Shown here piece by piece: positions 11,480 through 23,262 of a stretch of 64,000 bases of DNA. Each line of letters starts with the position of its first letter. The stretch's first letter is position 1. The stretch comes from Macrotrachela quadricornifera (taxonomy: Eukaryota > Rotifera > Eurotatoria > Philodinida > Philodinidae): contig JAJEKB010021111.1 in assembly GCA_022393335.1 (NCBI GenBank), forward strand, positions 1,350,254 to 1,414,253. Direction: 5' to 3'. The notes beneath the pieces were generated by a model, which had not been told where the DNA came from, did not search any database, and worked only from the letters and a program-made list of their open reading frames with translations. Both the position numbers and the translations under genes were made by a program.

Positions 11480-12915
11480 AAGGGCTTAAAGACCTATAGA
11501 TACCTTCGTAATATACGCCTTGAAGACCTCTGGATACCTCATAATACAAGACTTAAGGACCTATGCGCACCCTCCTAATATCGCACTAGAGGCCTTATAC
11601 GTATCCCCTAATCCAGAACTTGAAGACCTATGGGTACCCGCGTAATGCAACACTTAAGGGCCTATGAGTACTCCACTAATATAGCACTGCTGTACCAATA
11701 GGTATCCCTCCAATCAGCACCCGCGAAAGTGGGGGGGGGGGTGTAGGGGGGTGTGCACCCACCCCCCCAAAAATTAAAAATTATTTATTATTAGACACCA
11801 AAATGGATAATATTTTTTTGAATCTGCAAAGTATCTCACAGGGACATTTTTATAAACATCTTTCAGAGATGTGTTGAGTGAAAATGGGAGTCGGAGAACG
11901 ATCTTTTTATAATAATAATCGGCGGTTATCGTTGAGATATCGGTCGAAAACATGAAGTTGTAGGGCAAGTTGAAGAAATCAGCTGTTTTTTTACTTAAAA
12001 TTCTGGCATAGACAATGTTTTTTGCTACAAAATTTTGAAATATTAGAATTTTTCGCTTCATGAAGAAGTAGCCGCATGGGCATACTTGCCTTGAAAATAA
12101 CTCTGACCTTCTTGTTTTCATAGTATACTTTACTGTATCCTACCTTCTGAACACCTTAATTTATGCGCAGTCGTCACTAGTGTGGTCGCCTTTGGTGGCG
12201 AAATGACTAAGAGTTATAGCAACACTTTTTACTTTCGAGAAAAATAAGAAAAAGAAGTCTTTCATGTGTCTGATATGAGAAACGTTTTCGCTTTGCGAAA
12301 AATAACATCTGCGTAACCGCAGTCAATGCATAAAAACTTCTAACTTTAGTCCATTTTCCCTTCGAAACAGCCTAGTCGAGAACAATCGTTGCTAAAGCGG
12401 CTGCCTTCGACGGCAGAAGTATTGAGGAAGTTTCTTACGTCATATACTGGTTGTTTTGTTGAGAATTTGCCAGATACAGTAGAATGTTCTAAGAAAGTTG
12501 CAAAAAGTTTTCGCTCCGCGAAAAATATTGCATTTCAGATTGTACGATAAAGATTAATACTAAGCCTGATGCGAAAAAAAAATTTTACTTTCTTCAATTA
12601 GCCTCCCCCAGGGGTCTTCCCCCCCCCCCCCCCCCCCCCCAAATCTGGGACCCTCGCACGGGGCCTGCCTCCAATATAGGACTCAAGAATCTAAGGGTAC
12701 CCTCACATAGTAGCACTTGAGATCCCAAGGGTACCGCCATAGAATGCCTCTTGAGAATTCATGAGCACTCTCCTATTATAGCCTTTGAGGATCCAAGGGT
12801 GCCCCCACATAATAGCACGTGAGAATCTTTGATATCTCCATATAGTAGCACTTGAGTATCCATGGATGCCCCTCTGGTTTAGGAGTTGAGGACCTATAGG
12901 CGCTATCGGAAGATT
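11480..12915. repeat. 34-bp minisatellite array (interrupted)
   Basis: Degenerate units about 34 bp long, with the core GACCTATGGGTACCCTC followed by CTAATATAGCACTTGA, run from about 11480 to 11714 (six to seven units). They resume from 12668 to about 12915 (seven units). Unit boundaries continue in register across the inserted element at 11715-12667. The same unit occurs at 5855-5945 and 39590-39675, and in opposite orientation at 19105-19545. Confidence 0.75.
11715..12667. mobile_element. Non-autonomous hAT-like element inside the minisatellite (953 bp)
   Basis: A perfect 8-bp duplication, CCTCCAAT, lies at 11707-11714 and 12668-12675. The insert begins CAGCACCCGCGAAAGTGGG and its other end, reversed, begins CAGGCCCCGTGCGAGGG, so both ends start CAG with partial symmetry. 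A long G-run lies just inside the left end and a run of over 20 C inside the right end. Short hairpins (for example TTTTCGCTTTGCGAAAA near 12285) are scattered inside. An open frame at 11774-12121 on the minus strand has no recognised motif and is probably chance. Confidence 0.6.
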
Positions 12916-13053
12916 AGTGAACGTATGGAGAAGTTCCAGTGTTAGTGTTTTTTTGATCTTTGACCTTGACACAAACCCACAAACGAATAAACTATTTTTT
13001 TCCGTATGACCCTCTCTACAGTCGAGGAAATATAAGATATACCTGAAAGTGGC

Positions 13054-13687
13054 TTACGAGGGGAGAGCCCTAACTGTCCAATCGCTTTTGAGCCGAGACT
13101 ACGTGCGTTATGTAGACCAAAATGAGTTATGAATACTCCGAAAAAAGTTCGGGCCGCTAGGTTATTCATACGAAGATATTGCACATTTACAGTATTCTTT
13201 AAAAATGAATACCGTGGTCTCCCTCACGGATATCAGAAAAACTGATTTACGAATTTCGACTTGAAACTTTGGATAGAGACAGACTTCAATGAAAATAGTT
13301 TTTTTTGAATGTTTTTGAGATTTTTTTATTTGCTTTTATCCTAAAATAAGAGCATAAAATCTACCAGTTTATAGAGACAAGTTATTCATAACTGTATCCT
13401 AGGATAGGAAGGGCGAAAAAATCTGAAATAGTCACAGTAAACTATTCTTATTGAGGTCTATTTCTATCCAAAGTTTCAAGTCTAAATTCAAAGATCAGTT
13501 TTTTCTGGTATTTCTGAGGGGAAAAACGGCATTTTTTTAAAAATACTGTAAAAGTGCAATATCTCCATAGCAATAAGTCAGCGGCCCGAACTTTTTTCAA
13601 GCTATTCATAACTCATTTTGGTCTACATAACGAACATAGTGTCGGCGCAAAAGCGATTGGACAGTTGGTGGGGCCCTTCCCTCGTTA
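13054..13687. repeat. Long inverted repeat 1
   Basis: Arms of about 250 bp (13054-13310 and 13430-13687) pair over landmarks such as ACTGTCCAATCGCTTTTG, GTAGACCAAAATGAGTTATG and AGTTCGGGCCGCT, with a spacer of about 120 bp. Arm identity by eye is near 80 percent. There is no coding potential. The RNA would form a long hairpin. It may be a fold-back transposon. Confidence 0.7.
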
Positions 13688-14605
13688 GTCGTTTTCTAAA
13701 AAACTAAAGAAAAAAAAGATTTTATTAGCATTAAAATGAAATTTAATAAAACTAAGAAATAATTTTTGTTGCCCATGTTCCGACGATTCTAATGAGATAA
13801 GATAGTTGATTCTATCTCTTACTATAAAACAAGTAGATAGGTTTACAATAATGGTCATTAATGTATACTTTTGAGCATGTCGAGATATCTTTATCGGACA
13901 AGATCTTTAAAACTTTTATTAGTTTTAAATCTAATAAAATAATATTTTCTAACTTAGTATTTCACGCTGATTCAAAATATGATATTTTTTAAAAGTTTAA
14001 TAAAATATATTTCCTCGAAATTTCGTGATTTCTGTAAAAAAACGCATGATAGTTGTATATATGACATTTTTAGTCATTCAAATTTTAAAGCATATTTCTT
14101 AACCAAATCGAAATAATATATGTATATTCGTGACCAGCTTTTCATGCGCTATCAAACCATATATAAACAAGCGGAAAAAATTCTCTGGAAGTTTTGCTTT
14201 TTCGTAACCTTACGTATTTTAAATATGTTTATTAAAAAAGTATTGTTTAGTCATATAAGAAATATATATCTTGGAAAATTGAAGAAGATTAAATTCATAG
14301 TTTAAGCATTTAAAATACATGACATTTCATTTCTACATTTTTATTGAAATAATTTGAAATAAAATTTTCTAAGTTGAACTTGTTGTGATGTCATCAAACA
14401 AGCGACAATTCTCTTATTGGATACTTCTTTCTCTACATAAGTTACATAGTTACGGTGAGTAATGAATAAAAATACGCAAAATATTTTTACCAACATATGT
14501 TTAAAGAAAAACTTAATTTGCAAGTATGAATATTTGTTCATTGAAGAAAGGAATATTATAGAAATTTCTTCATCTTATTTGTTCTTCTAAAACGAAAGGT
14601 TTATA
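13688..14605. other. Upstream region of the ART-TPR gene, no other gene seen
   Basis: AT-rich. Two short frames (14120-14305 plus, 14341-14541 minus) have no recognisable motif and are probably chance. No promoter element could be assigned with confidence. Confidence 0.4.
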
Positions 14606-17600
14606 ATGTCGATGAAGAATTTGGAAGAGGTAATACTTATCTGGTTGTGTTCTAGTGATATCAGTAAAAGAGATAAAAGAATTCTAAAAGATAATCTTCA
14701 AAAATTCGTCAATGATGTTCGAATTTTCGATGATGTTAATGAATGTATTCAAGATTTATCATCTATAACTGAAGAAAAAGTATTTATACGACTTGAATGT
14801 CAATTATCATATCTTGTCAATATTTTAAATGATTTCAATCAAGTTCAATACATCTATCTTAGTGAGCCAACTGAATATAAAGGTAATATTAAAATTCGTG
14901 GTGTATTTGTCGATAAGATTCAATTATTCGATCAACTTCAAAAAGACATAAATGTTTGGAAAAATCATCATGTTTATTTAACATTTTGTGATGTTGATTC
15001 TAGACGTATGGAAACAACGACACAAGATGTTCAAAGCCATGCAGCACGTTTTATGTGGTCACAAATCTTACTCGAAACTCTACTACAAATACCATTGTCA
15101 TCAAATAATCCACACAAAGATATGCTTGAAGAAGCACGACGTCTTTACGATGATAATCAAAATGAGCTCAATAAGATTGACAAGTTTGAACATGAATATC
15201 AATCAACAAAAGCAATTGAATGGTACACTTATGATTCATTTCTTTATCGTTTAATTAATAAAGCATTACGTACTCGAGATATCTGTTTAATCTTTAAATT
15301 TCGTTTTCTTATTCAAGATATTTATAAACAACTGAAGAATGAACAAAAAAAACAATTAGCAAGTATGTACATCTCGAATTACGAATAATTTTGAATAAAG
15401 TTACAAATATTTTTATTAAGGAATATTTACGAATATGTTTATCCTGATTCAAGAGAAATTTCTCATTGGATTTGAACTTTTTAGATTTACATGAACTACG
15501 TAATAGCGTCAGGTTGATCAGATATTTTTTGCGTTCTTTTTAAATTCTAGCATTCTGCGGGCAGCACCCTCACAACGTGGATCAGTTCTAGCATCCTTCA
15601 AACAGCATAGTAAAAATTTTAATAGTTGAATAGCCAAATAGTCAAATACTCAACTATTAAAAGTTTAAAACTCGAGTAAAATTTTAATACTCGAACCGAG
15701 TTAACGAGTTCTACACTACTGTCAAATTCAAAAGTCTGGTTGTTTTTTCCTTGGGTTTAGTGCAAAATACTGAGAATTTAGGAAGTTTAGCCAGTAATCC
15801 TTGATGATATTCGCTACTTGATATAGGTTGACCCTCTTATTCCTTGGGATGGTTGCAGAATTTAATTCTGCATCCAATGGTGAGATTTATGAGGGTAATC
15901 ACCGGCCAAAAATGGAATGTTTAGGCCAAAATACTGAGATTTTTCTGCAGTTTTAGCAAGTATTTTTTGATGATATTCGGTTCTCGACTTCGAATATTTC
16001 TTTAATCAGATGGAATCAATGTATAATTAAATTCTGCATCCATCCCAACGAATTAGAAGGCCATCCCATGTCAAGTTGCGAGTATTAGCAGAAATCTATA
16101 TATATAAAGAAGAATGTTTGTCTGTTTGTCTGTCTGTTCGCTATGCATTCAGTCTCTGTAAAAGCTACGATCACCAAATTTTCCATGGTGCATCCCCAGG
16201 CCCGGAGCACAGTGGGTAACTAGGCGAACATGAGCTCAAGTTCTATTTTCCAAAGTTCAATTATAGGAATGAATACGTCTATGATTAGTCTATCTTACCC
16301 TAAAACTAGATTTCCAGAAATCAAGTCAAACCCTGGAAAAGTCCATCGTCAAAAAATGTCTTCATAAACCGGTAATTATACGGAGATGATTTCTTTTATA
16401 AACTTACCAAAATATTTTAAAATGAAAAACTATCTGGAGCTAATGATTAGCCTATAAGCTTCTTTGTGTGAAAAAATTATTTCGATCGAACTAGAAATGG
16501 AGTAGAAAAAAAGCGATTACTGGGCCGAAAGTAGGTCGAAAAATCGGTCATACCGTATTTTGTAAACCCTCAATACAATTTACGTCCGATTGAGCTCAAA
16601 CTTTCACCAATTATTCTCCTACATACAATCTATCGTTGGCCATAGTGCGAACTTATACCACTGAACACAAGCAGAGATAGTGACTTCGCAAAGGTCCGAG
16701 TTTTTGCCCCGGAATCGTTAATTTGACGACTACAGGGACATTTTAAAAAAAAACCAAGATGATATTCAGATTCAGCTCGTCGAGCTGCATCGAATCATAT
16801 ATAACTGTAAGTACTTCTCGGAAAGAAAAGATGGGTTTTGTGTCCAACAGGGTTCTAAGAATGTGCCTTTCAGTATTTTTTAAATCCTCATCACAGTTTA
16901 CATCGAATTGATCTCAAACTTTTCCTAACTATTCTTCCTGGTTTGGTATATCGTTGACCATAGCGCGACTTCGTACTGATGAGCTTAACCGGAGCTATGA
17001 GTCTCCTAAAAAATGAGGTTTTTACCCCCGAATCCTATTTTTTAAAACAAGGCATCATTTTGGCGCAAAACTGAGATGATATTTGGAATCAGCTCGCTGA
17101 ACTGCATCTATCGATATACAATAAAAATCATCTTTTTGAAAAAAATTTTTTGACTTTTATACAGGGAAAGCTTAGAGAAAAAGTCATCTCCGTTTTTTTC
17201 CTTAAATAAGCATCTTAGCGAAAAACCAAGGTGATATTCGGAATCAGCAGATAAAACCGCGTCGAATGGTGTACAAAACGATATATTTTCTAATAAAAAA
17301 TTTTTTTCGAGAAATGTGGCTGGGGTCCCCCACAGGCTTTTTTGAACAAAAATTTTTTTTTTCAAAAAATGGTTTATTTTGTTTAGGATGATATTCTAAG
17401 TGTTGTATGACCACTTCTAAGCTATACAAATTCATTTTCAAGCAAAAATGTTACATATCCGCCGGGTATGCGAAAGTTGCCCATTGTGCGGAGGAAGATC
17501 ATAGCGGGATCATCCACCGAGGGTGTGAGGTATGTGGGTGTGAGGGTGAAATTTTACCCATGTCATATGGCAAAGAAATTTGCATGAATTTTTCAGAAAT

Positions 17601-20600
17601 TTAGCGACTTTGTTATGATTCTAAGATTAATCATTTTGTATCGTTAGTTCTTTGTTCTAAATGTGAAAATCGAAGGTTTCTAATAGGTTATAAGAGAATA
17701 AAATGTATACAAGTGTTTCCCTGATTCAGAATTATAGTGTATCCATTAGTTTTCTATGACTCACAGAAACAACGTATTTGTTCTTTTTCGTGACTCACAA
17801 CGATGACATATCTATATATTTAAAGAACAGCGTTTGTCTGTTCGCTATGTATTTAGTCATTGTGAGAGATAGCGTCACGGAACTATCTACATCAATTCCT
17901 TGAGTGCGCTAACGGAAATCGGCAGAGTGATTGGGGGTGAGAAAGAGAGGCATGCGTGAAATTTCATCCAACTCGTAAGAGACTGTGATTTTATTCACTT
18001 TCTAATCAAATGACGCAGTTCAGTGCAATTTTGAGAGTGATCGTGTCCAAAGTGGGTGCGACTGAGAGTGTCAACTTGAGCCCGATGAGAAGAGTCTCGC
18101 TGAAGTTGCCTTATGCACGGTGGGAAATGCTCTGTAGCCGAGGATCCAGATACGATGAAAAAAGTCCTATAAAAGAGGTATCACGCACGGCGAGAAGAGT
18201 TCTATGGTGAATACCTAACGCATAGCAGAAACAATCCTGTTAAAGATGCCTGACGCATACCGGTAAAAGTCCTGTCATAGAGGTTTCAGGGATGACGGGA
18301 AAATTTCTGTTGCAGATCCCTCAACCACAGTGGGGAACTCCTCTAGTTACTTCCTAAAACCGCCTGAAATACCAGTATATTGGCCCAAATCCTCCATTTT
18401 TGGTCGATGACTCTCCCCCCTCACAAATGTCACCATTCAATGCAGAATTAAATTTTACATCCATCCCAACTAATTAGAGAGCCATCCCAAGTCGAGGAGC
18501 GAATAGCAGCAAGAGAAATTCGAATCCGCTGCTAACTTTTCCTACGTGATTCCACATTGTAAAATCGACGCGTGATAAATTATTGGAGGTCAGATGGGTT
18601 ATACTTCCACATCCATCTTATTTTCCAGAATTGACTCCTACGGCCTACCACTTGTTTCATTCCATATCGAATCATTTACGCAAGAAAAAATTCAACGACG
18701 AGAATGGCCACAAAATGAATTTTCTCAACTTTTTTTGGGCAAAAATCTCAGCACTTCAATGAACACAGAATCCCTTCTTTACCAGATCATTGGCGACAGG
18801 TCGTAGATAGTAATAGAGCATATATCATTGAAAGCTAGTTATATCTTTGAAGTTAAAAAGCAAAAAGAAAATTTCCGAAAAAAACGCAAAAAATTTCTTA
18901 CCAACCTAACAGATTTATATATAATGTTCGGTGTCTGTATGTCTGTCTGTTCTGAGTCAAAGGTTAAAGGTCGACGGTTACATTGTCTAGAATTTACTGG
19001 AAAATTCGAGAATTGTGTGTATCATATTGAGTTTCTCGAATGTTCCAGAAGGTTGAAGGCGAAACTAGGCTATAATGGCTACGATACCAATAGATTTTCA
19101 ACCGCTATTATATAGAGGTATTCATAGGTCTTGGAAGGCTATTATATGCGAGTACCCATAGGCCCTCAACGGCTACTATATGAAGGTACACACAGGATCC
19201 CAATCACTGTTATGTGGAGATACCTAGCGCTGTGCAAGGGCTGCTGTATAGACGTATCCGTAGATTCTTAAAGGCTACTGTACGAGGGTGTCCATAGGTC
19301 TTCGAGGACTACTATATGGAGGTAGCCATAGATCCGCAAGAGCTATATTTCTGAGAGTACTCCATATCCTCAACAGCCTTTATAGGAAGCTATTCATAGG
19401 TGCACAAGAGCTGTTATATAAAGATATTTGTAGGTCCTCGAAGGCTTTCATATGAGGGCACCCATAAGTCCACAAGACCTAATATATGGAGGAATCCATA
19501 AGTGCTTCAGAGCTGTCACATGAGGATACTCATAGGTCTTTACAAACGATAAAGCAATAAGAGGTAGGAAGTAAGTGCCTAAGGCTATAGAGACATAAGG
19601 GATAAAACTAAAAGAGTATAGATGATGAGTAGGCAAGACTACATGGGATATAATAGATAATGGAATAACGGAATATGCCGACAAGAGGTAGTATCGTAAG
19701 AGTATAAGGCCATAGGGTCTACCGATATATAATGTGAACTGTCTGATTGTTTATTACCAAATCAAAGCTAAAGGATAGATGAAAACTGTATAGGAAAAAA
19801 GCATCCGTACAATATCCACGGGCTCTCGCTAATAGATTTATATTTTTTGATAGAAACGCGATATAAAATAAAACACAACTTCTATATTTTGAATTAATAG
19901 ATTCGTAAAAGTTACATAAAAGAAAAAAAATATCAATATAAATATAAATACATAATAATATATATTATTTTATTAAGATTTGCAACTTCCAATGACTCTT
20001 TATCGTGGTCAATTAATGACAAAAGATGAGTTTGAACAAATTGAACTAAATCTAAATCATCTTATTTCTGTAAATACATTTCTATCGACAACAACAGATC
20101 GACATACAGCTGATATATTTTCAGGTGAATATTCATTATATCCTGATTTGATATCAGTTGTATTTGAAATATTGATTGATTCAACTTGTGATATATGTTG
20201 TTTACCACCATTTGCTAATATAAGTAATTTAAGTTCTATGAAAGATGAAAATGAAATACTTATTTCAATGGGTACTGTTATGCAAATAGTATCAGTAACT
20301 AAAACTAATCCAGCGATTGGAACTATTGTTTTACAAATGTGTCGACATGATAATCTTCTTCTAACACCAATCAAAGAATATATTTCAAAAGAAACTGAAA
20401 AATTACAAACAAATGAATCATCATATGTTCATCAACTTGGTTCGATACTTTTTTCAATGGGTGAATATAAAAAAGCTAAACAAATGTTTAACATGGTATC
20501 AATGGGTGAAGATTCTTTAAATGATGCTTTACAGCCAATTTTTATATTTATATCACGTCTCAATGAACAAATTTCAATTAGTGATGATTCGAGATCAATT

Positions 20601-21404
20601 TTACGAAGTGAACTTCCAAAACTTAGTAAATTATTTGAAGATCTTAGTAATGATTCAGTCATTCCAGATCCATTGCGATCAATAATTAAAAGTGAAGCAG
20701 ATTGTTTAATGAATTTTTCTAGACGATTCGATAAAGATTGTCAATCATCTATTGTATTAGATGAAATCATAGAAGAATTTTTTAAACATTGTTGTACTTT
20801 ATCATCTTTAATACTTCCTTCAAATCATCCTATAATGGCTCATTTATACTATATTGTAGCCACGGCAATAGCTAATCAAGGTAAACATATTCAAGCTATG
20901 AATTATTATGAAAAAGCATTGAATGTATGTCAAATTTCATTGGATAAAACTCATCCGTTTCATACATTTATTCTTGGTAATATGGTTCTCAGTTGTATGG
21001 AAATCAATGATGATGATCGAGCAGAAAAACTTCTACAACAAATGCATACTGAACATTTTACAGATCCCGTGGCTTACATATTTTCATTACGAATTTGTGC
21101 ACAATTTTATAAAAAACGAGAAGATTGGTATGCGGTTATAACTTGTCACAAAGATATTCTTGAAATGTCTCAATTATCACCTAATTCACTTGAGATTGTT
21201 CAAGCTCATATGAATATTGGTATTGCACATTTAAAATTAGGAGATTTTGATACTGCTCTTACTAGTTTACAAACTGCACTTGATCTTCAACTTCAACATC
21301 AAACATTAGATCATCCACTTACAATTGCAATTCAAGAATTAATGCCAGCAATTCAAATTGCAAAACATTCATGTCAAACAAGAAGCCTTTATAAAAAATC
21401 ATAA
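14606..21404 (+). CDS. ART-TPR protein (R-S-ExE ADP-ribosyltransferase plus TPRs), giant intron
   Basis: Two exons, 14606-15362 and 19978-21404, join in phase (A plus AT) to give 727 residues. The donor is A|GTATGT and the acceptor is TTATTAAG|AT. Residues 1-250 form the N-terminal domain seen in bdelloid-type ART-TPR proteins (landmarks WYTYDSFLYRLINKALRT). An ART fold follows: TLYRGQ (Arg262), NTFLSTT (Ser-Thr at about 289-290) and DENEIL with the ExE pair at 343 and 345, all three catalytic boxes of arginine-type ADP-ribosyltransferases. The C-terminal half has kinesin-light-chain-like TPRs (ANQGKHIQAMNYYEKAL, LKLGDFDTALTSLQTAL). The targets are unknown. The 4615-bp intron is filled with repeats, so correct splicing is not certain. 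AATAAAG follows the stop. Confidence 0.75.
15800..16092. repeat. Hairpin repeat before the first Helitron-like end
   Basis: The stretch around 15800-15900 is an inverted copy of 16010-16090, sharing AATTAAATTCTGCATCCATCC and GGGATGGCC-like landmarks. A further copy lies at about 18360-18520. It could be the terminal hairpin region of a neighbouring element. Confidence 0.45.
16095..17600 (+). mobile_element. Helitron-like non-autonomous element (5' end plus tandem body)
   Basis: It begins TCTATATATATAAAGAAG and then GTTTGTCTGTCTGTTCGC, an end style common in non-autonomous Helitrons. No Rep/helicase is encoded. Inside, blocks of about 320 bp repeat in tandem (16565-16850, 16895-17160, and a partial one at about 17215-17310). 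They share ATCGTTGRCCATAG and GATGATATTYRGAATCAGCTC. A clear CTRR 3' end with hairpin was not identified, so the right boundary is a guess. Confidence 0.45.
17811..18350 (+). mobile_element. Helitron-like end with 37-bp tandem tract
   Basis: TCTATATATTTAAAGAAC then GTTTGTCTGTTCGCTATG at 17811 resembles the element at 16095. About 300 bp further in, five to six degenerate units of about 37 bp (ACGCACGGCGAGAAGAGTTC type) run from about 18110 to 18350. There is no coding sequence. Confidence 0.4.
18914..19740 (+). mobile_element. Helitron-like end with 34-bp minisatellite
   Basis: It opens TTTATATATAATGTTCGGTGTC then TGTCTGTCTGTTC. From about 19105 to 19545 it carries about twelve degenerate 34-bp units (GGAGGTAGCCATAGATCC style), the reverse complement of the arrays at 11480 and 5855. 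A second ATATATAATGTGAACTGTCTG near 19722 resembles its start and may mark a neighbouring copy or the far boundary. Confidence 0.45.
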
Positions 21405-23262
21405 GTTATATTTATTTCAATAAAGATATTTTTTCTTATCATTGTTGGATAAATAAATGTGAAAACCTCGGAGTTAAATGCGAGTGTTATGTTTACTGAA
21501 GAAAAGTAAAAATAATTAATGATAAATTGATTTTGATCGAACTGTCCAAAAACCATCTATCTTGAGTCTATGCTCAGCATTCTGACCGTATTTCGTGAAC
21601 AGATTGCCCATTTGAGTTCTGGGACATCTCATTTGGACAGAAAACAGTTCACTCTACAAAATCATTCTACTCAAGTGAGGAAGTTATCAAATAAAAGAAG
21701 TGCTAGAAGTCAAAAACTGACGAAGTCCGAAGAAATATTACACTGCAGGAGGTGATATTTTGGATTTTTCTCATGTGCTGTACGAGATCTTAGGCTTATT
21801 TTTCTACAAGATATAGATCTCATCAAGACATATGTGTTGCCACTAAAGTGTAAGAATAAAAAATCTGGGGAGCCAAGCTAGCATGGATGACGCTGTAGTT
21901 ATCTAAGAATGGATTTGTGCTTGTATCTACCGAGATTATGGTCATAGGTAACCTCATGGATTTATGATAGATATATGATATATAAAGACATCAGTATTTT
22001 CATAATAATGCACCAATTTAAATAGCTATCGAGTTCGGATTTTTTTCATTTGATAACTCTTATTAGTAGTGACAAAACCATGCATCTAGAACACTCTAAA
22101 ACCACTAGTCACATGAGACATATTTGCGTACACTGGCCTTAAGATACAGATTTTGTGCATTGTTGGAACCCTGTTTAGGCAATTTTCACTTAAAAAACTA
22201 CGCTTTCATTCAAAATAAATATCGTATTCGAAATCAGCATTAAAAACTGAGTCGATTCATATATATTTTAAATAATTCTGGGGAAAAAATGTTTTTTTGA
22301 AAACATCTCTGTACCCCCCCCCCCCTCAGGGATGGTCTGGTGAATAATGACAATTTTCTCGATAACTCAACTATTTCTTGCCAGATCCTTCTCATCTTCT
22401 TCTCTCGACCGAGATATTGATGAGACAAAGCTGTGCAAAACAATTTCCGGTCAATCGCTCACATTTTTGAAGAGTTATCCAATAAACGGACGGACACACT
22501 GATGGATTTTAGTAGTGTACTCACTTTTTGAGTATACAAAAATTGGGTTTTCATTAATACAATTGTTTTTCACACACAGATATAAATGTAGAAGAGTAAC
22601 TAAGAGAGAAATATAGGTGAGAATCAACGAAAAAGAAAAGAAGATAAATGCATTCTGTTTTATTTTATATGAACAACATGTCACACATGAATAGATTATG
22701 GCGAAATAAATTTTCATTTGTTATGATCTACACTATACATAGACTATCGTCTTTTGTAGATAGATATACATATACTCATTCTCTTTCTTTCCTTTTACAT
22801 CTACATTCCTACGAAAAAAAGAAAAATCTTAGTTGATATAACCATTATTATCATTAGATTTGCCAGATATACAATTTTTATACTTTCTTCGTTTATACTT
22901 TTATTTTGTCATAATAGAATTCATCAGATAGAAAAAAAAAGAAAAGATAACAGGAAGAAAAAGACGATCGATTTCTAGCGACATCATTTATTTCTTTATT
23001 AATCCAAAATTGTCGGAGGCTATCGTTGCTTTTCTATTAGCTCGTTGTCTGATTAAGTTATTTCTATGATGTGTACAATGTTTATTTTATATAGGTATAA
23101 TAAATAGAAAAATCTATTGTTAAAAACTAAAAGATAAATTTCTCGATCTCTTCAAATTTTATTTAACGAATAAATGTATACAAATAATATTGTAGAAAAT
23201 AGTACACATTATTCAAATGTATAATTTGTTTTTTTTCTTTGATTTTATTTGAAAATAATCTA
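21405..23262. other. Intergenic repeats between ART-TPR and isocitrate lyase
   Basis: Contains a block near 22200-22290 related to the 320-bp tandem body in the ART-TPR intron (AATCAGC...GTCGATTCAT landmark) and a C-run at about 22315. The rest is AT-rich. No gene recognised. Confidence 0.4.

Larger units (their letters stand above)
15363..19977 (+). other. 4.6-kb repeat-filled intron of the ART-TPR gene
   Basis: From left to right it contains a hairpin repeat (about 15800-16090), a first Helitron-like 5' motif at 16095, tandem blocks of about 320 bp (16565-17310), a second Helitron-like 5' motif at 17811 followed by a tandem tract of about 37 bp (18110-18350), an inverted copy of the first hairpin repeat (about 18360-18520), and a third Helitron-like motif at 18914 followed by 34-bp repeats to about 19545. 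All three motifs point in the direction of transcription. Other introns in the window are usually 44-110 bp. Confidence 0.6.

Noticed and set aside
11774..12121. 115-codon minus-strand ORF inside the 953-bp element
   Set aside because: No recognisable domain, and it covers only part of a non-autonomous element. Probably chance.
12703..12972. 89-codon minus-strand ORF
   Set aside because: It is a translation of the 34-bp minisatellite, whose repeated residues reflect the DNA repeat.
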